Assembly: GCF_000090795.2 (NCBI RefSeq)
Contig: NW_003546597.1
Coordinates: 10,557 to 74,556 of the forward strand
Reading direction: 5' to 3'
Length of the DNA: 64,000 nt
From: Amphimedon queenslandica
Lineage: Eukaryota; Porifera; Demospongiae; Haplosclerida; Niphatidae
Within the stretch, counting starts at the first letter, position 1, and each line of letters opens with the position of its first letter. This document shows positions 10,468 to 28,833 of the stretch, piece after piece. The notes under the pieces are model-generated. The model was not told where the DNA came from. It saw only the letters and a list, made by a program, of their open reading frames with translations, and did no database searches. A program made the translations under genes and the position numbers.

Positions 10468-12557
10468 ATGCTCTCTGCAACTCGAAGTTTTCTTCTCTTT
10501 GGCGGGAAGAACAGTCTCTCATCTCTCTCCTCCATCTCAAGGAGACACAAGCACGTCCTTCCAGAGCTGCCTTATGGCTACAAGGCCCTAGAGCCCGTTA
10601 TAAGTGGTGATATAATGGAGCTACACCACACCAAGCATCATGCTACCTATGTTAACAACTTGAATGCAACTGAAGGGAAAATGAAAGAATGCTTGGAAGC
10701 AGGTGAGTGTGTACCGTAATAGTTATAGAATAAATAAATGCTTTAATGTGAGGGTGTATTGGGTTCACATTATGCATAATTAGTTAGGTGTGTCTTCTCT
10801 TATTGACACTTCCGTTAGGTGATGTGAGTGGTGCTGTTGCGTTAGAGGGGGCATACAGATTTAATGGTGGCGGTCACATTAACCATTCTATCTTCTGGAA
10901 TAATCTTTCTCCTAATGGAGGAGGGACTCCACAAGGTATTTAGGAACACGTTATTCCAATATTATACTAAATTGATTTGTACATTTTTGGCTACATGTAG
11001 AAAGGACCCTGTACTATAGCCCATGGTATTTTGTCAAAAATGGCTAGGAAAGAATTCTTGATAATTTTTTTATAATTCTTTATAATTGATGCATATAAAT
11101 GATCTCATGTGCTTAAAATTTCAACTTGATTCTGATGAAGATTTAATTTTTTATGAATTTTTGAAGTTGCTCAAAAATTTGACTAAATATCCTGTACTTG
11201 GTTTTTTCAAAAATTGGCTCTGAAATCACCTTAAATTTTTATTACATATTCTGATACATATTGATATCGTTATATAATATTATGTAGCAAGTTTGAGCTG
11301 ATTCCAACTTAAATTTTTAAAGTTACAAGCATTTTAAAAACATGCCAATTTTTGAAAAAGACTATAGCCCATAATTTTTTCCAAAAAATGGCTCCGAAAT
11401 CACCCCAAATTTTTATTACATTTTCTGATACGTATTGATGTCCTTATGCTATGCAGAAAGTTTGAGCTGTTTCCGACAAATTATTTTTGAGTTATGAGCA
11501 TTTTTAAAAAGAGGCCAATTTTTGAAACAGAGCAAAGGCTATAGCCCATAATTTTTTCCAAAAAATGGCTCCGAAATCACCCCAAATTTTAATTACATTT
11601 TCTGATACATGTTAATCTCCCAGCAATTATATTTTTCTTTATTTTTAAAGGCAAGTTGATGGAAGCAATTGAAAGAGATTTTGGATCTTTTGATGAGTTC
11701 AAGTCACAGCTAACAGCCAGAACTGTGGCTATACAAGGATCTGGGTGGGGATGGCTGGTAAGGTGGAGACTTTCATGTGAGCCGTGAAATATATAATTTA
11801 TTATTTTTTCTACTTCCTGAGGGATTTAATCAAGTAACTGGACGTTTACAAATTGCAACATGTCCCAACCAAGACCCACTCCAAGCTACTACTGGTATTG
11901 CATTTGTACTGTGTTGTATTCCAATTGTCATTGTTGGATCTAGAAATTTTGGGTCTGTGTTCTAGTATGCATTATACACACATGTATTGTGTGTGGTTAG
12001 ATCTAGGAATTATTTTTGGGAGACAAATCTAACTAGAAAGGGGATACCTAGGGGTAAATATGAGAGACCAAAATATAAAAAAGGAGATTTCAGGAGACCT
12101 AGACCAAAAGTCTCTTAAACTCCCTCTAGATCTAACAGTGGTAATGGTATTGCATTTATACTATGACTACAACATAGCAGAAAATTTTTGTGGCCCATAA
12201 ATTTCGCGGATCTGTTCAAAAATCAATTTCATGGCTTTAATTTTGTGGTTTTCTACTTTTTGGCCATCTTAAAACCGTATTGAATCAATTTTCACAAATT
12301 TTAATTTTTGTGAATTTTCAAAAACGTGAAATCCATGAAAATTTTGGGCCACGATAATTTTCGGCTATACGGTACATTATACTCTTCTCTTTCCAAATGT
12401 TATTATATTCATTCCCCTGATAGGATTGGTCCCATTGCTGGGTATTGACGTTTGGGAACATGCTTATTATCTTCAGTATCGCAATGTAAGGCCAGACTAT
12501 GTCAAGGCTATTTGGGATGTCATTAATTGGGATGATGTCTCCAAGCGTCTCCCATAA
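10468..12557 (+). CDS. SOD2: Mitochondrial manganese superoxide dismutase
   Basis: Five exons (10468-10702, 10819-10935, 11651-11757, 11822-11894, 12424-12557) join in frame to 221 residues, the usual MnSOD length. The enzyme converts superoxide to hydrogen peroxide and oxygen in the mitochondrial matrix. Residues 1-27 ([13 protein letters not shown]...SISRRHKH) are Arg/Ser-rich like a presequence. The mature part begins [13 protein letters not shown]. The four metal ligands are visible: His53 in ELHHTKHH, His101 in NHSIFW, and Asp186 and His190 in [14 protein letters not shown] and QDPL match the Mn-type signature. Intron 2 carries a ~175-bp-periodic repeat and intron 4 a MITE. The upstream spacer from 10066 shows nothing else. 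Confidence 0.96.
10985..11635 (-). repeat. ~175-bp-periodic dispersed repeat in SOD2 intron 2
   Basis: CTATAGCCCAT recurs at about 11014, 11362 and 11539, so the spacing is about 2 x 174 and then 177 bp. Between them lie TTTTTCCAAAAAATGGCTCC, GAAATCACCCCAAATTTTTA and AAGTTTGAGCTG-TTCC. These are the reverse complement of the tandem array at 43350-44665. No coding potential. Confidence 0.8.
12168..12374. mobile_element. MITE, TACCGTATAGC family (copy 2)
   Basis: The right end AATTTTCGGCTATACGGTA is the inverted complement of a decayed left end, TACAACATAGCAGAAAATTT. GTGGCCCA and TGGGCCAC form an inner arm. It lies in SOD2 intron 4. Confidence 0.7.
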
Positions 12558-12699
12558 TAGAAAAGACTCATTATTGTGCTATAGTTATCTGTAGATTTTT
12601 GTTATAGAAAATTCAGTTTCCAACTTTGTAGATAATACGAGTTTTTTTGGAAAGGCAGATATTGCTTGCTTAATGTATTGTGCCTCTAAGTTCTAATAA

Positions 12700-12707
12700 T
12701 TAATAAT

Positions 12708-12742
<35 letters not shown>
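12700..12742 (+). repeat. (AAT)n microsatellite
   Basis: About 13 AAT units occur in the spacer between the convergent SOD2 and SRC-A genes. This 465-bp spacer otherwise holds both 3' untranslated regions; an AATAAA at about 12797 could serve SOD2. Confidence 0.85.
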
Positions 12743-13022
12743 GGAAGAAATACTTGTACACAATGCATGACACATGTTATGATTCAAAATTCAAAGAATA
12801 AAAAAAATGACATAAAATTCATTTCAACATCAATACACATACATACAACAAGAACAAACTATATGACTGGTACAAAGATATTATGATACTATTACTATAA
12901 TACTGTCTCCAACATTTGATTCACTGCTAGAGAGAGTTGATAAAAAAGGTTAATAAAAATAATAATAATAAATCTAATAGAGCAGAAATAAGAGAGTCTT
13001 CTCTTCTTTCTCTCAGTCTCTC

Positions 13023-18352
<5,330 letters not shown>

Positions 18353-20896
18353 CCTCTATATATGTACTTCTCTCCTTGTGCTATTAGGCCACACAGATAT
18401 GAGCTTGGAGATATAGAAGAGCCACACAGAAAGTGAGAGTGTACCGGTTGGTTTATATTTGGTAAGTATAACAGTCCTGTTGTAATACCTGAAGGAATGT
18501 AGTATGGGTCATTAGTCATGCAACATTCTTGTCCACTCCCACTAAGGCACACACATTATCCATTCACATTTTCATGTATAATATACATATACACAGAAAT
18601 TAATGATTATTTGCATGTTGTTATAGAGAAAGTAGTAGTTAATATAGCAAGGCTGCAAAAGTCGTGGCAGCCATTTTGTTTGCTGGTGAATCCTACTTAG
18701 TAACTTTAATGCACACGATTGTTACTGTGCGTAGTAATGTAAAGAAAAGGATCAAGTAACATGTTGTAAAAGCCTTCCTATTCCCCTGGCAACCTACTCC
18801 ATTATCAAAGCAACGCCACTGGTTGTACAGGGAATGCTCCTTAAATACATGTATGTACATACGTACATTGTAAGCTGTTTTTAGTTTGAGATTCACATTG
18901 CAATAATGAATAGACCAAATTATTGTATGACTATTTTTTCTTTTCTATTTCAATCTATTCACTACTTATAACAATGATTGAAAAAGAATGCCTGCAGTTA
19001 CTTTTCAAATACTATTTGAGAAGTGCAATGTGGCATGAAAAAACTCCCCAGCTAATGACACGTAAATACAATCAATATTGCAATGAATTAGGATAACTTA
19101 GGAGTGACAGCCAGACCCAAATTCCTAAGATTCATGTATACAACTCTGTTTATAATTATTAGTATTACTGATAGTGTTTTGAATATGCGATCCACTACGT
19201 GTCAATATTGTTAATAAGAACTAAAAGCTAAGTATCGTTTTCGTTGATATGACTGTAATTGGAATAAAATGAAATTTGAATAGTTTAATGAGCATACTAA
19301 CAGCTGATTGTGTTGTGTACATAGTCTCTCTCTCTCTCTCTCTCCTTATTGCTTCATACGCACAAAGTTCTCAAGCACAAAATGATAAACATTCACTACC
19401 TCCTTGTGAAGCATTACAGTTGACTGACACATTCATTAGGTGAACAAATGTACACTTTAATAAATATGTGCTATAATAAGGACTCATTATAAAACACTAC
19501 AATGAGGTCTTGCAGTATTCTAACGATGTAAGTTTTGTATTTGAGATTTAGATTATATTAAAAATTTTGGGCAATATTTGAATAATATATCAAATAAACA
19601 AACGAAGCTCACAGTGTATACATGTATTTGGAATATTCCAATAATCACCGGCAACAACAACAAAAACACATTTTACGTTGCCAGGCATAAAAATACAATT
19701 ACTTGCAACGTCATTATTGTGCATACATGTAATCAAACATTTTTTTAAATGCAGCATTAACAAGAAGCATTTATAGAATCTATAGTGTGCTGACATCTAC
19801 TAATTAGATGTTGTATAACACTTGAATACAAACTATGTACACTTTTTTGAGAGGTTCCTAGACTTAATGGACAAGTACATGTATATGCACTACCGTATAG
19901 CGCTTCAATTTTGCGGAGCTAAAATTTCGCGGATTGACAAAAATCAATTTTTCGCGGAAATAATTTTTGCGGATTCGCAATGTTAGTGCCACACCTTTAA
20001 TGGCAATTGAAATTTTAGTGGATCTTTAATTTCGCGGTTTCATGCTAACCGCAAAAATAGCGAAAGTTTAGCTCCTCGAAAATAAAGCACTATACAGTAT
20101 ATACACATGTAGTGCTTGTCTGACACTTTTGTGGTTCTAATACAACAGCTAAATGAATGGGGCATGCTTATCCAATGCTTAGATGAAAGAATGAGTCTAT
20201 TTCATTGGTTATCTGCCTTCAAAACATTCATTCATCTTTTCTTTCAAAACAACCATTTTAAATTGCCAACATAAACAAGATTAGAATTTGGGAGAGCATA
20301 GGAGAGATAGGAGGCAAAAAATTAGGAGAAGAGAATATTTGCTAGTATACATTTAATAGTCAAGAGTATTAGGAGAATTTACTGAATGTACAGGATTCCT
20401 TTAATGGAGGATATGATAAGGATATGGTGAGGAGTGGATACAGCAAAAAGGAAAAAGTTGTAAGAAGATAAACAGCAGCAAAAACAAACAGAGGTACCAC
20501 AAACCACAATAGACATAAAATAAACCTACCACAATTATATTACTGGTGCGACCAACACTGCACTGTAGGATAGAATAGAGGCTCCTTTGATGAACGCACA
20601 CTAGTGGATATAGAGGAGTAGGTTAATGAGAGATGGGGGTACTGCAGTAGAAAGACAGAGCCAGAGGTCAGAGAGGGAGAGAAGATACGTGCTACTGCAG
20701 AGATAGTGTAGGGCAGTACGAGCAGGAAACTATCATCCCACACACTGAAGAATGCAACACGTTATAGAGGAGAGAGGGAGAGAGAAAAGGAGGAGATTTG
20801 AGCAACAAACCGGATCCCCATTGCAGCAATAGGGTGTGGCTCGTAGTAGGCGTGGCTCTGTTCAGCCCCGCCTATAACTATCATGGCTGTGTAATT
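18353..20896. other. Intergenic region between SRC-A and TMEM86-like gene
   Basis: These 2.5 kb separate two divergent genes. They hold a CT microsatellite (19324-19343), one MITE (19891-20099) and otherwise A+T-rich DNA with scattered ACATGT motifs. Short open frames at 18218-18896 and 20401-20743 show no recognisable motif. GGCGTGG and CCCCGCC at about 20849-20872, close to the TMEM86-like start, could be promoter GC boxes. Confidence 0.5.
19891..20099. mobile_element. MITE, TACCGTATAGC family (copy 4)
   Basis: The left end TACCGTATAGCGCTT matches the inverted right end AAGCACTATACAGTA. The inner arms are GCGGAGCTAAAATTTCGC and GCGAAAGTTTAGCTCCTCG. The whole element is about 209 bp and non-coding. 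Confidence 0.8.
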
Positions 20897-22361
20897 ATGA
20901 TCATACATGTCATCAAAAATTTGTTTTCTGAAAATTCTCAATTTGAAAACAGTTCAGGTGGAGAGGAAAGCATTGGAGGAGGATTTGATTTAGATCTAAC
21001 TCTGGACATGATCTTGCTTGTTGCTTTTGTTCTCTTGTACCTGCTTCTGGCAATCCTGTATCTTTGGGTCGGTGTGAATCATGACAAAATTCAAATTAAA
21101 TTGACATTAAAGTGTCTACCATTGATCTCATTAATACTGTGGTATACAATACAGTGGAGTATAGGGGTCGGGCTGTGTGAGGAGGCAGTTAGAGGAACAA
21201 GAGGCGAAAGTAAGTAACAGTTGTATATCTATGATAGATAGATCTAGTACTTTCATAATCTTATGCAAAATTTCCACATTTGATATTTTGGGCATGTGCT
21301 GTATATTCCTAATTTTTAATACCCCTGACTTTAATAGTGTACGGTTGGTAATTTTTGTGGAGTATTAATTTCGTTAATTTCACGGTTCATTTTTATCCAT
21401 GAAATTTTAATCCCAATCACCTACACATGAAAACTAATTAACGGGCCATGCAGAACCAGTGCAGAGCTCTAACTACTATTTCCAAGCCAGTGAGGGAGCC
21501 AGAGTCTTTGTCTATTGCTCCATGCTCCACTATAAGCCATGCATTGGAAGCTAGTGCTGTAGATCCAAGTGAAAAGAAGTTTGTTATCTGCCAGCTACGA
21601 ATATTTGTACCCACGAATATTAGCTTTTAAGGAAATTTTGGAGAAAACACGAAATATCGGACTCTTGAAAATTACCAATCATACAGTGCTTTGTGAGATT
21701 AATGTTATGAAATTTATTCTCCACCTAATTCATATTTTATCTTGAAAGCTTCAAAAATTGCATTAAAATTTAATGGTTGTATTTCTTCTATCCTCCCTCT
21801 CACTCTCTCCCACTCTCCACAGGTTGGTATTTTTACCTCACACTCTTTGCTCTCATAGCATCAGTAATAGGTGATGCACTACTCAACATTCGTGTCGTCT
21901 CTCCACTGGGTATTATATCATTTGGCATAGCCCAAATACTGTTTTCAATCATATTCGGAGCACAAGGTTTTCCTGGTTCAACATGGCTGGAGGTGATCCT
22001 TCTCCTATTGCTTGTAGCTGGGATTTGTTTGGGAATTTTTCTTGCCATACGCCAAAAACTTAATGCCCTATTCAAGGAGCATTTTAATATTGGGATACTT
22101 GTCATTGTTGGGTTTTATTTCTCAATGATAGCCACCATGCTGTGGACTGCTCTACTTCTTCATGTTACTGTGGGCACTCTTCAATCTTTCTTTGGTTTGG
22201 TTGGTGGCGCTTTATTCTTCATCTCTGATCTTTGTATCTTGCTCTCTGGGATCTATTCCTCTCATTGGTTCTTTAAGAATAGGATTAGCGTCATGACGAC
22301 ATATTATATAGCTCAGTTTTTTATTTCTATATCAGTTTTATTGTTGTGTTCAGATTTTTAA
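20897..22361 (+). CDS. TMEM86/YhhN-family lysoplasmalogenase
   Basis: Two exons (20897-21209, 21823-22361) join in frame to 283 residues. The open frame runs further 5', but the first ATG in it is at 20897. After a polar N-terminus (to ~residue 38) there are about eight hydrophobic helices: MILLVAFVLLYLLLAILYLW, ...LFALIASVIGDALL, PLGIISFGIAQILFSIIF, EVILLLLLVAGICLGIFL, ...IGILVIVGFYFSMI, ALFFISDLCILLSGIY, YYIAQFFISISVLLL. The conserved YhhN features are GDxLL after a long helix, GIxxFxxAQ, a late GxxLFxxSD, and a terminal Y-x-A-Q-F-x-I. Family members cleave the vinyl-ether bond of lysoplasmalogens in the endoplasmic reticulum membrane. TMEM86A versus TMEM86B cannot be decided. The intron contains only A+T-rich sequence with a decayed repeat. 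Confidence 0.85.
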
Positions 22362-22657
22362 TCTCAATTATCTCATACGTAGATCTCTATGATCATTTGC
22401 ATATTTTTTTAGAAATTAATTTAATAGTGATAATAACTTTTGAAATCTTCCATTGCTATCACTAAAAGCCAAGTATTGTAATTTTAACAAGTGCTGTGTA
22501 ATTCCCGGCAGATTACGCGGGTTGATCCAGCAATCCCCGCCTCCTTGTGGTTACTATGGCGACAGCAATGAAAACAAAATGGCGGATGATAAGGTAAGAC
22601 GGTGGAGAATTGCTTCAGCATTTTGAGGAATGCTGACACGTGTGCATTGAACGAGCG

Positions 22658-23687
22658 ATGGAAGAAGGCAAAAGAAAAGATAAGGTCTCTCATGAGAGAG
22701 GAAAAATCACTCAAACTTTTGGAGAAATTACTTTTAATTCAAACTTTGACTCTGGTAAAGTGATAGCACATTTTGATCTTATTTTGTACATTTATATACA
22801 TATTTTATGTAAAATTATTTGTTCTGCCTGTTCTCCTTCAAAAATTGATATTACATGTATATGTATATATACATGTACATGTTTATGTCTTTACTGTCTT
22901 TTTTTTGGTTCACAGGTAATCTTGACCGAATTGAGATAGTTGTGACTCCGCCCGATGGCCATAAGCTCAACGAGTTCAATTTGTGGACAGCACCAGATTG
23001 TGCTGGTACCAGATATGAGAACGGGAACAGATCCTGGTTCTATTTCAGTTTAGCTACTGGTCCTAATTACAATGGGAAAACAATCAAGTGAGTGGGTGGT
23101 TATAAAAATATGCATTTTTACATTTTCGAGTAACTTAAATATTTTAAAATCAATTTTTGATCAGAAGATATAAAAAATGTATGTGTACCAGAAAAAAATT
23201 ATAAAAACAGCCAGAAGTCTTGGAGTCATTATTTGAGAAAATACCATGTATAGGGTACTTTCTCAAATTTTAGAACAAATTTAAAAATTCACAAAAAATA
23301 AAATTTTGATTGGAACTTGCTCTATGCTCAAACTTTCTACACAAGTCTGGCCTATAATTGCAGCTATTAGAAGCTACTTGTATATGTATATGTACTGTAT
23401 ATTCACATACATGTAAATTATTTGTTTTATATTTTGTTAGAATGACAATTAAGAATCTCAATAAGCAATCAAGGCTTTATCAGCAGGGGCTTACCCCTCT
23501 TATCAAGATTCTACCTAGCAAAGGATGGGAGAGAATGAGAGACAGACCAGAATGGCAGGTATAATAACTACATGTAAAATAATAATAATAATGATAATAA
23601 TAATAATTAATAAACACGAGTGCCAAGAACAAAGTTTATTTGTTATAAACAGATGTGTTCCAATTAATGTAATTGTGTGATTTATGA

Positions 23688-23730
<43 letters not shown>

Positions 23731-26700
23731 GTAATAATAAGCATTAATTGATGATGATAATGATTATAGTGCAAGCATGTGCTAGATAAGCCTTACTAGT
23801 TACTACTCTATCATTTACATGTACATGTACATGTATTTGTTAAAATTTCATGTACATGTATACATGTATGTACATTGCATATCTTATCATTATGTAGGTT
23901 GTCGACAATTGCATGGAGCTGTCATTCACATACACTCCACCAGAAGGAAGGAAGATGACAACTTACTTCTCATTCTGCTATCCTTTCTCTTACATCGACT
24001 CACAGAAACACCTCTTCAAAATAGAGCAGAAAGTATCACGAATGCTAAATGCCTCCTCTCCCCCTCCCTCTCCCCCTCTCTCCCCTTCCTCACTCGGCGA
24101 AGATGCAATTTATTATCATCGTGACCTCCTTTGCAAGTCGCTTGATGGACTCCGTGTTGATCTGCTCACTGTGTCTTCACATAAAGGCATCGCTGTGGAA
24201 ACAGAGCCACGCCTCTTTGGGCTGTTTCCTGATGAGAGTCTCCCAACTGCTAGACAATTTAGAAATAAGAAAGTGAGAAAAGATCATTTATACATGTACA
24301 TGTACATGTACATAGATATACGGGGGTGTACATGTATGTAACATCAAGGGAACTACTCTTGGTAACATGTACATTTACATGTACATGTACATGTAAATGT
24401 ACATGTACATGTACATGTCATTCTCATAATCAAAATCAAGAGTCCTTAAATTCAATGTAATATTATTTTTAAAATAACATGATATTATTTTTAAAATAAC
24501 ATGATATTATTTTGTCTATCATGAAAGCTTTAATAATTATTTTCAAGCTTTTGTTTCTATTGCCTCTCTGTTTCCAGATTGTAATCATAACCAGTAGAGT
24601 CCATCCTGGTGAATCCCCAGCTAGTTATGTCTTCAACGGGTTCCTGGATTTTCTCTTACGACAGGACGACCCCCGGGCCCAAGCACTCCTCTCGAATTTC
24701 GTTTTCAAACTGGTTCCAATGATCAACCCTGACGGCGTATCAAGAGGTCATTATCGTACTGATTCACGTGGTGTTAATCTCAATCGTGTTTACCTTGATC
24801 CTGATCCTAATATTCATCCGTCAGTATATGCTATACGCCAGTTGATCCTATACTATAATAACAATGGTGGTGGGGGAGGGAGCTGCACTGAGTGTGAAGA
24901 GAACACTAGTGATGGAGAGAAAGTATCATCCTCACTCTCTTCATTATCCAGCCAAATCAGGTAGAGTACATGTACATGTACATGTAAATGTAAATAAACC
25001 ATTATACTACTAACGTAAACCATGTAACAATGTACCATATATGTACATGTGCATAAACCATGATAATAAATAGTGCATACATGTACAACTAGCGTAAACC
25101 ATGTAATACCATACATGTACATGTACATTTTCAATTCATGCACAATACACGCTGTTCGTATACATGTACATGTACATGTACAAATGTACTGTAGATATGG
25201 CATGTACAGTTTTGCCAATTTGTACATGTATTTTTTAATGCTTTAAAACAATTGCATTGTAAAATTTAAAAACTGCAAAAGCCGTACAATTTTTTACCTA
25301 CACGTATTTAATGGTATTAAAAATAATAAAAAATAAGTAAGTAACCCAAATACCACCTTAACCATAATGTTCATTATTCTCTAGTTCCACCATCCCTTCA
25401 TTCACTAGTCAAAGTGTTAGCGATGAGTCGCATCCATCAGATCAACCACACCCACCAAATGAGCCATGCCCACAAGACAAACCACACCCACCCACTAAAG
25501 ACTCCTCGTCACTCAAGTCAGAGTCCCGTTCCACTCTCACCTCCAAACCTCAGGGAGGAAGTGTTGCTCTTTACGTTGACTTACATGCCCACGCAACCAA
25601 ACGAGGCTGCTTCATGTACGGCAATCATTTCAAAGACCCGAGTGACCAGTCGGAGTGCATGTTGCTTCCAAAACTCGTGTCCCTAAACTCGGCTCATTTT
25701 GATTTCGAGCACTGCCTGTTCTCCGAGAGGAACATGTATGCTGCCGACAGGAGGAACGAAGGAGGTGGGACGACCAAAGAAGGAAGTGGGCGTGTCGCTC
25801 TTTATAAAGCAACCGGCCTAATACAATGGTAAATACACGTACATGTATGTATATGCATGTACAGTACATGCACTTAAATGTTTTTGTTTTTTTTAAATTT
25901 CATGAAGATAATATTGTCACATATACACGTACATGAGTTAAAAATTGACAAGTAAATGTATTACATTGTACAAATGTATAATAGAACAGAATGTAGTATA
26001 CAGTATTTGGTACAGTATACAGATTACATGTACCTTTATAATAATAATTATTATTATTACATGTATATGTACTTATTATTTTTTGTAGTTATACGTTAGA
26101 ATGTAATTACAACAGTGGGCGTATAGTGAACCAGTTGACTCCTGCTCCTATGGACACTGGTAGAGCCACTCCTCCCAGTGAAGGATCACTCATACCACAC
26201 AAACTGACATCAAAGGACTTTGAAGAGGTACAGTACATGTACATGTACTGTACAGGCACTAGATGACATTTTGTATTATTTTTAAATAAGCGTAAACTAA
26301 ATAAATTTGCATGTACCAGTAATCTACATGTACATGTATGTACATGTATGCATTGATGAAAATAATTGGATTTATACATGTACATGTATTTTTAGATGAT
26401 CAATTTTGTAGTCAAAAATTGATTGACACACTCCTACATGTGCATGTAAATGTTTAGTATACATAGCACAAAGACATCAAAAAATTAAGTTGAGTTGACA
26501 TGTACATGTACTTTTTGGGAAAAAAAGCATGTATAGTATAGTATAGTACATGTATAGTACTTTCTTGTAGTACTTATCAGGGGCCTAGGCAGGATTTTTG
26601 GAAAGAGGGGGCAAGCAATGCCGCACGCAAAGCGCGCCGTGAAATTTTGCGGAACCACGCCCTTTTAGGGCATGGTGACACCTATTTTTCAATATGGCGG

Positions 26701-28785
26701 ACTTTAAGAAAGATCATAGGCAACGTTAAATACCTTTTCAGCTTTATAATGGCATCATAGAAGGACTGATTTAGCCTTTTCCTTTCATATGTAAGTTGTA
26801 GAACAGCTTTTCCTTCCAAAAGTAGCTTATTATTACGTTAATTTTAAATTTTGATTTTAAAAAAGGGGGGCATTTGCCCCCCTTGCCCCCCCTGGCTACG
26901 CCCCTGCTTATACTCTCTCTCTCTTTTGTCTACAGGTTGGTAGAGGATTAGCCATTGGTCTATTGGACCTGTACCAGCTCAACCCTTGGAGCAGAATACC
27001 TACCAGTGAACACTCAACACTAGCTGGGATTAGGAACTACCTTCATCAAAAGATACTCAATGATAGAAGGAAAGGAGGAGGAGATACTAGCAGCTTTAAA
27101 AGATACAATAATAGAATTGATAGGAAGTATGTGTTGTACTTGCATAGCAATACACAACGTACAGTATTAATTGTTGTTGTATTTCACTACATGTACAAGC
27201 ATACATACACATGTATGCGACATATAATTATTTAAAATGTACATGTACATATACATTTTCATGTACAATATACATGTACACATGTATGCAGGGCCCACAA
27301 ATCATGTTACATGTAATTGAGTTAAAAAAGGATGCGACTGGGACAAGCACTACAATAATAGACATGGCTTTTGGAATAACTTTAAAAATTCATAAAAAGT
27401 TTAATTTTGATCGGAATCAGCTAAAAAATAATTTCCATAGAGCATATGAACATGTACATGTATTAGAAAAACTATTGAAATAAAAAAATTAAAGAGTTCT
27501 CTAAAAATTTGTCAAATTTCCAAGACACTTTAAAAACCACTGAAAAGAACCTGCATGAGCACTATACCAAAAATATTATGGGAAACCCTATGTATACATG
27601 TGTGTGCATAACTACACTGTATGTGTATGTGTATTTGCAATGTCAGACATTTTTGTGGCTTCTGATTATTTGGTACAGAAAAATGAAATTTTGCTATAAT
27701 TAAAATTAATAAGTACAATGTACTTTCCTTTTCAAAACTACGTAATGAATTGTTTATGCCATTTTACATGACCATACCTGTGTACAGTACATATGTGCTT
27801 AAGTGCATGTACATGTACATGTATTTAAAATGATAATTTTATTGTACATTTTAGTCGTTCGTGTACAAAAAACAATTCTTCAGAGTCTGTAGCTCCTCCC
27901 ACTGCCCCTCCCCCTCCCATCCAGCCCAGTGCTATACCAGTAATAACTCTGATTAACGAAGAGGCAATAGGGAATGGGTGTGTCCTTAATTCCAGTAGCG
28001 GCACTAGAGTTGAAAGCTCGAAATATTCAGTGATGAGTAAGTATTAATCAAATGTGTGGGTGGGATGAACTACATGTACATGTACATGTAATGCAATAAA
28101 CATGTACATGTATAGTGTTGTTAAATGCATTGCATATGTAGTACTGTATGTACATGTATGTTTATTATTTCTTATTTTTCTCTTATTTTTAAGTGTTGAA
28201 TCGTCATTTCACTCTTCCTTCCTCAGCGAAGCTCCATCACCATGGCAACAAGGACAGCCCCCTTCTCTCTGCTAGCCTCCCCTCGAGACGTCAGCCTTTC
28301 ATTTACCAAAAGCCGAGCACACCCTCCCCCATTCACCTACCCCTAGTACCCTTCACTCATAGAGTGAACCCTTACTTTCATCCACATGAAGGACTACTAA
28401 TGATAGGGACATCCCCTCTTAGGACGGGGGAAGAACAGACTCAAAAAATGACCACTAAAATTACAAGTTTCCCCCAACAAGGGGGCACGCTTGATTCTCC
28501 TTTTCCAAGAGGGGGCCGGAATTTGAAGCCATCCCCCCTGAGGCCAACCGAAGTGTTTTCAATCATGGGGCGGAATTTGGGTCAGAGGCTGTACACCCGT
28601 TCGCTTGTTATTGATCGTTGCTCAGTCGATCAGCAAAACGTGGCAGAACAAGACACTGCATGTACATGTAACGGTACGTGTAACTGCGAGGATGATGCTA
28701 AAAATAACGGAATAGAGAGAGGTGTGTCAACTAATGGCAGCTCTAGTAACAGTGTTAGTAAGAACTCACTTGGAAGAAAGAAGGT

Positions 28786-28833
<48 letters not shown>

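Noticed and set aside
20401-20743. Two overlapping hydrophobic minus-strand ORFs that look like membrane segments
   Set aside because: They lack a matching family, good flanking splice sites and a coherent start. They are probably chance frames in pyrimidine-rich DNA.
22556-22593. Upstream start codons (22556, 22579) with a donor site before AGBL5
   Set aside because: Neither joins in frame to the conserved first CCP exon through a convincing acceptor, so I used the ATG at 22658. A noncoding or alternative first exon remains possible.
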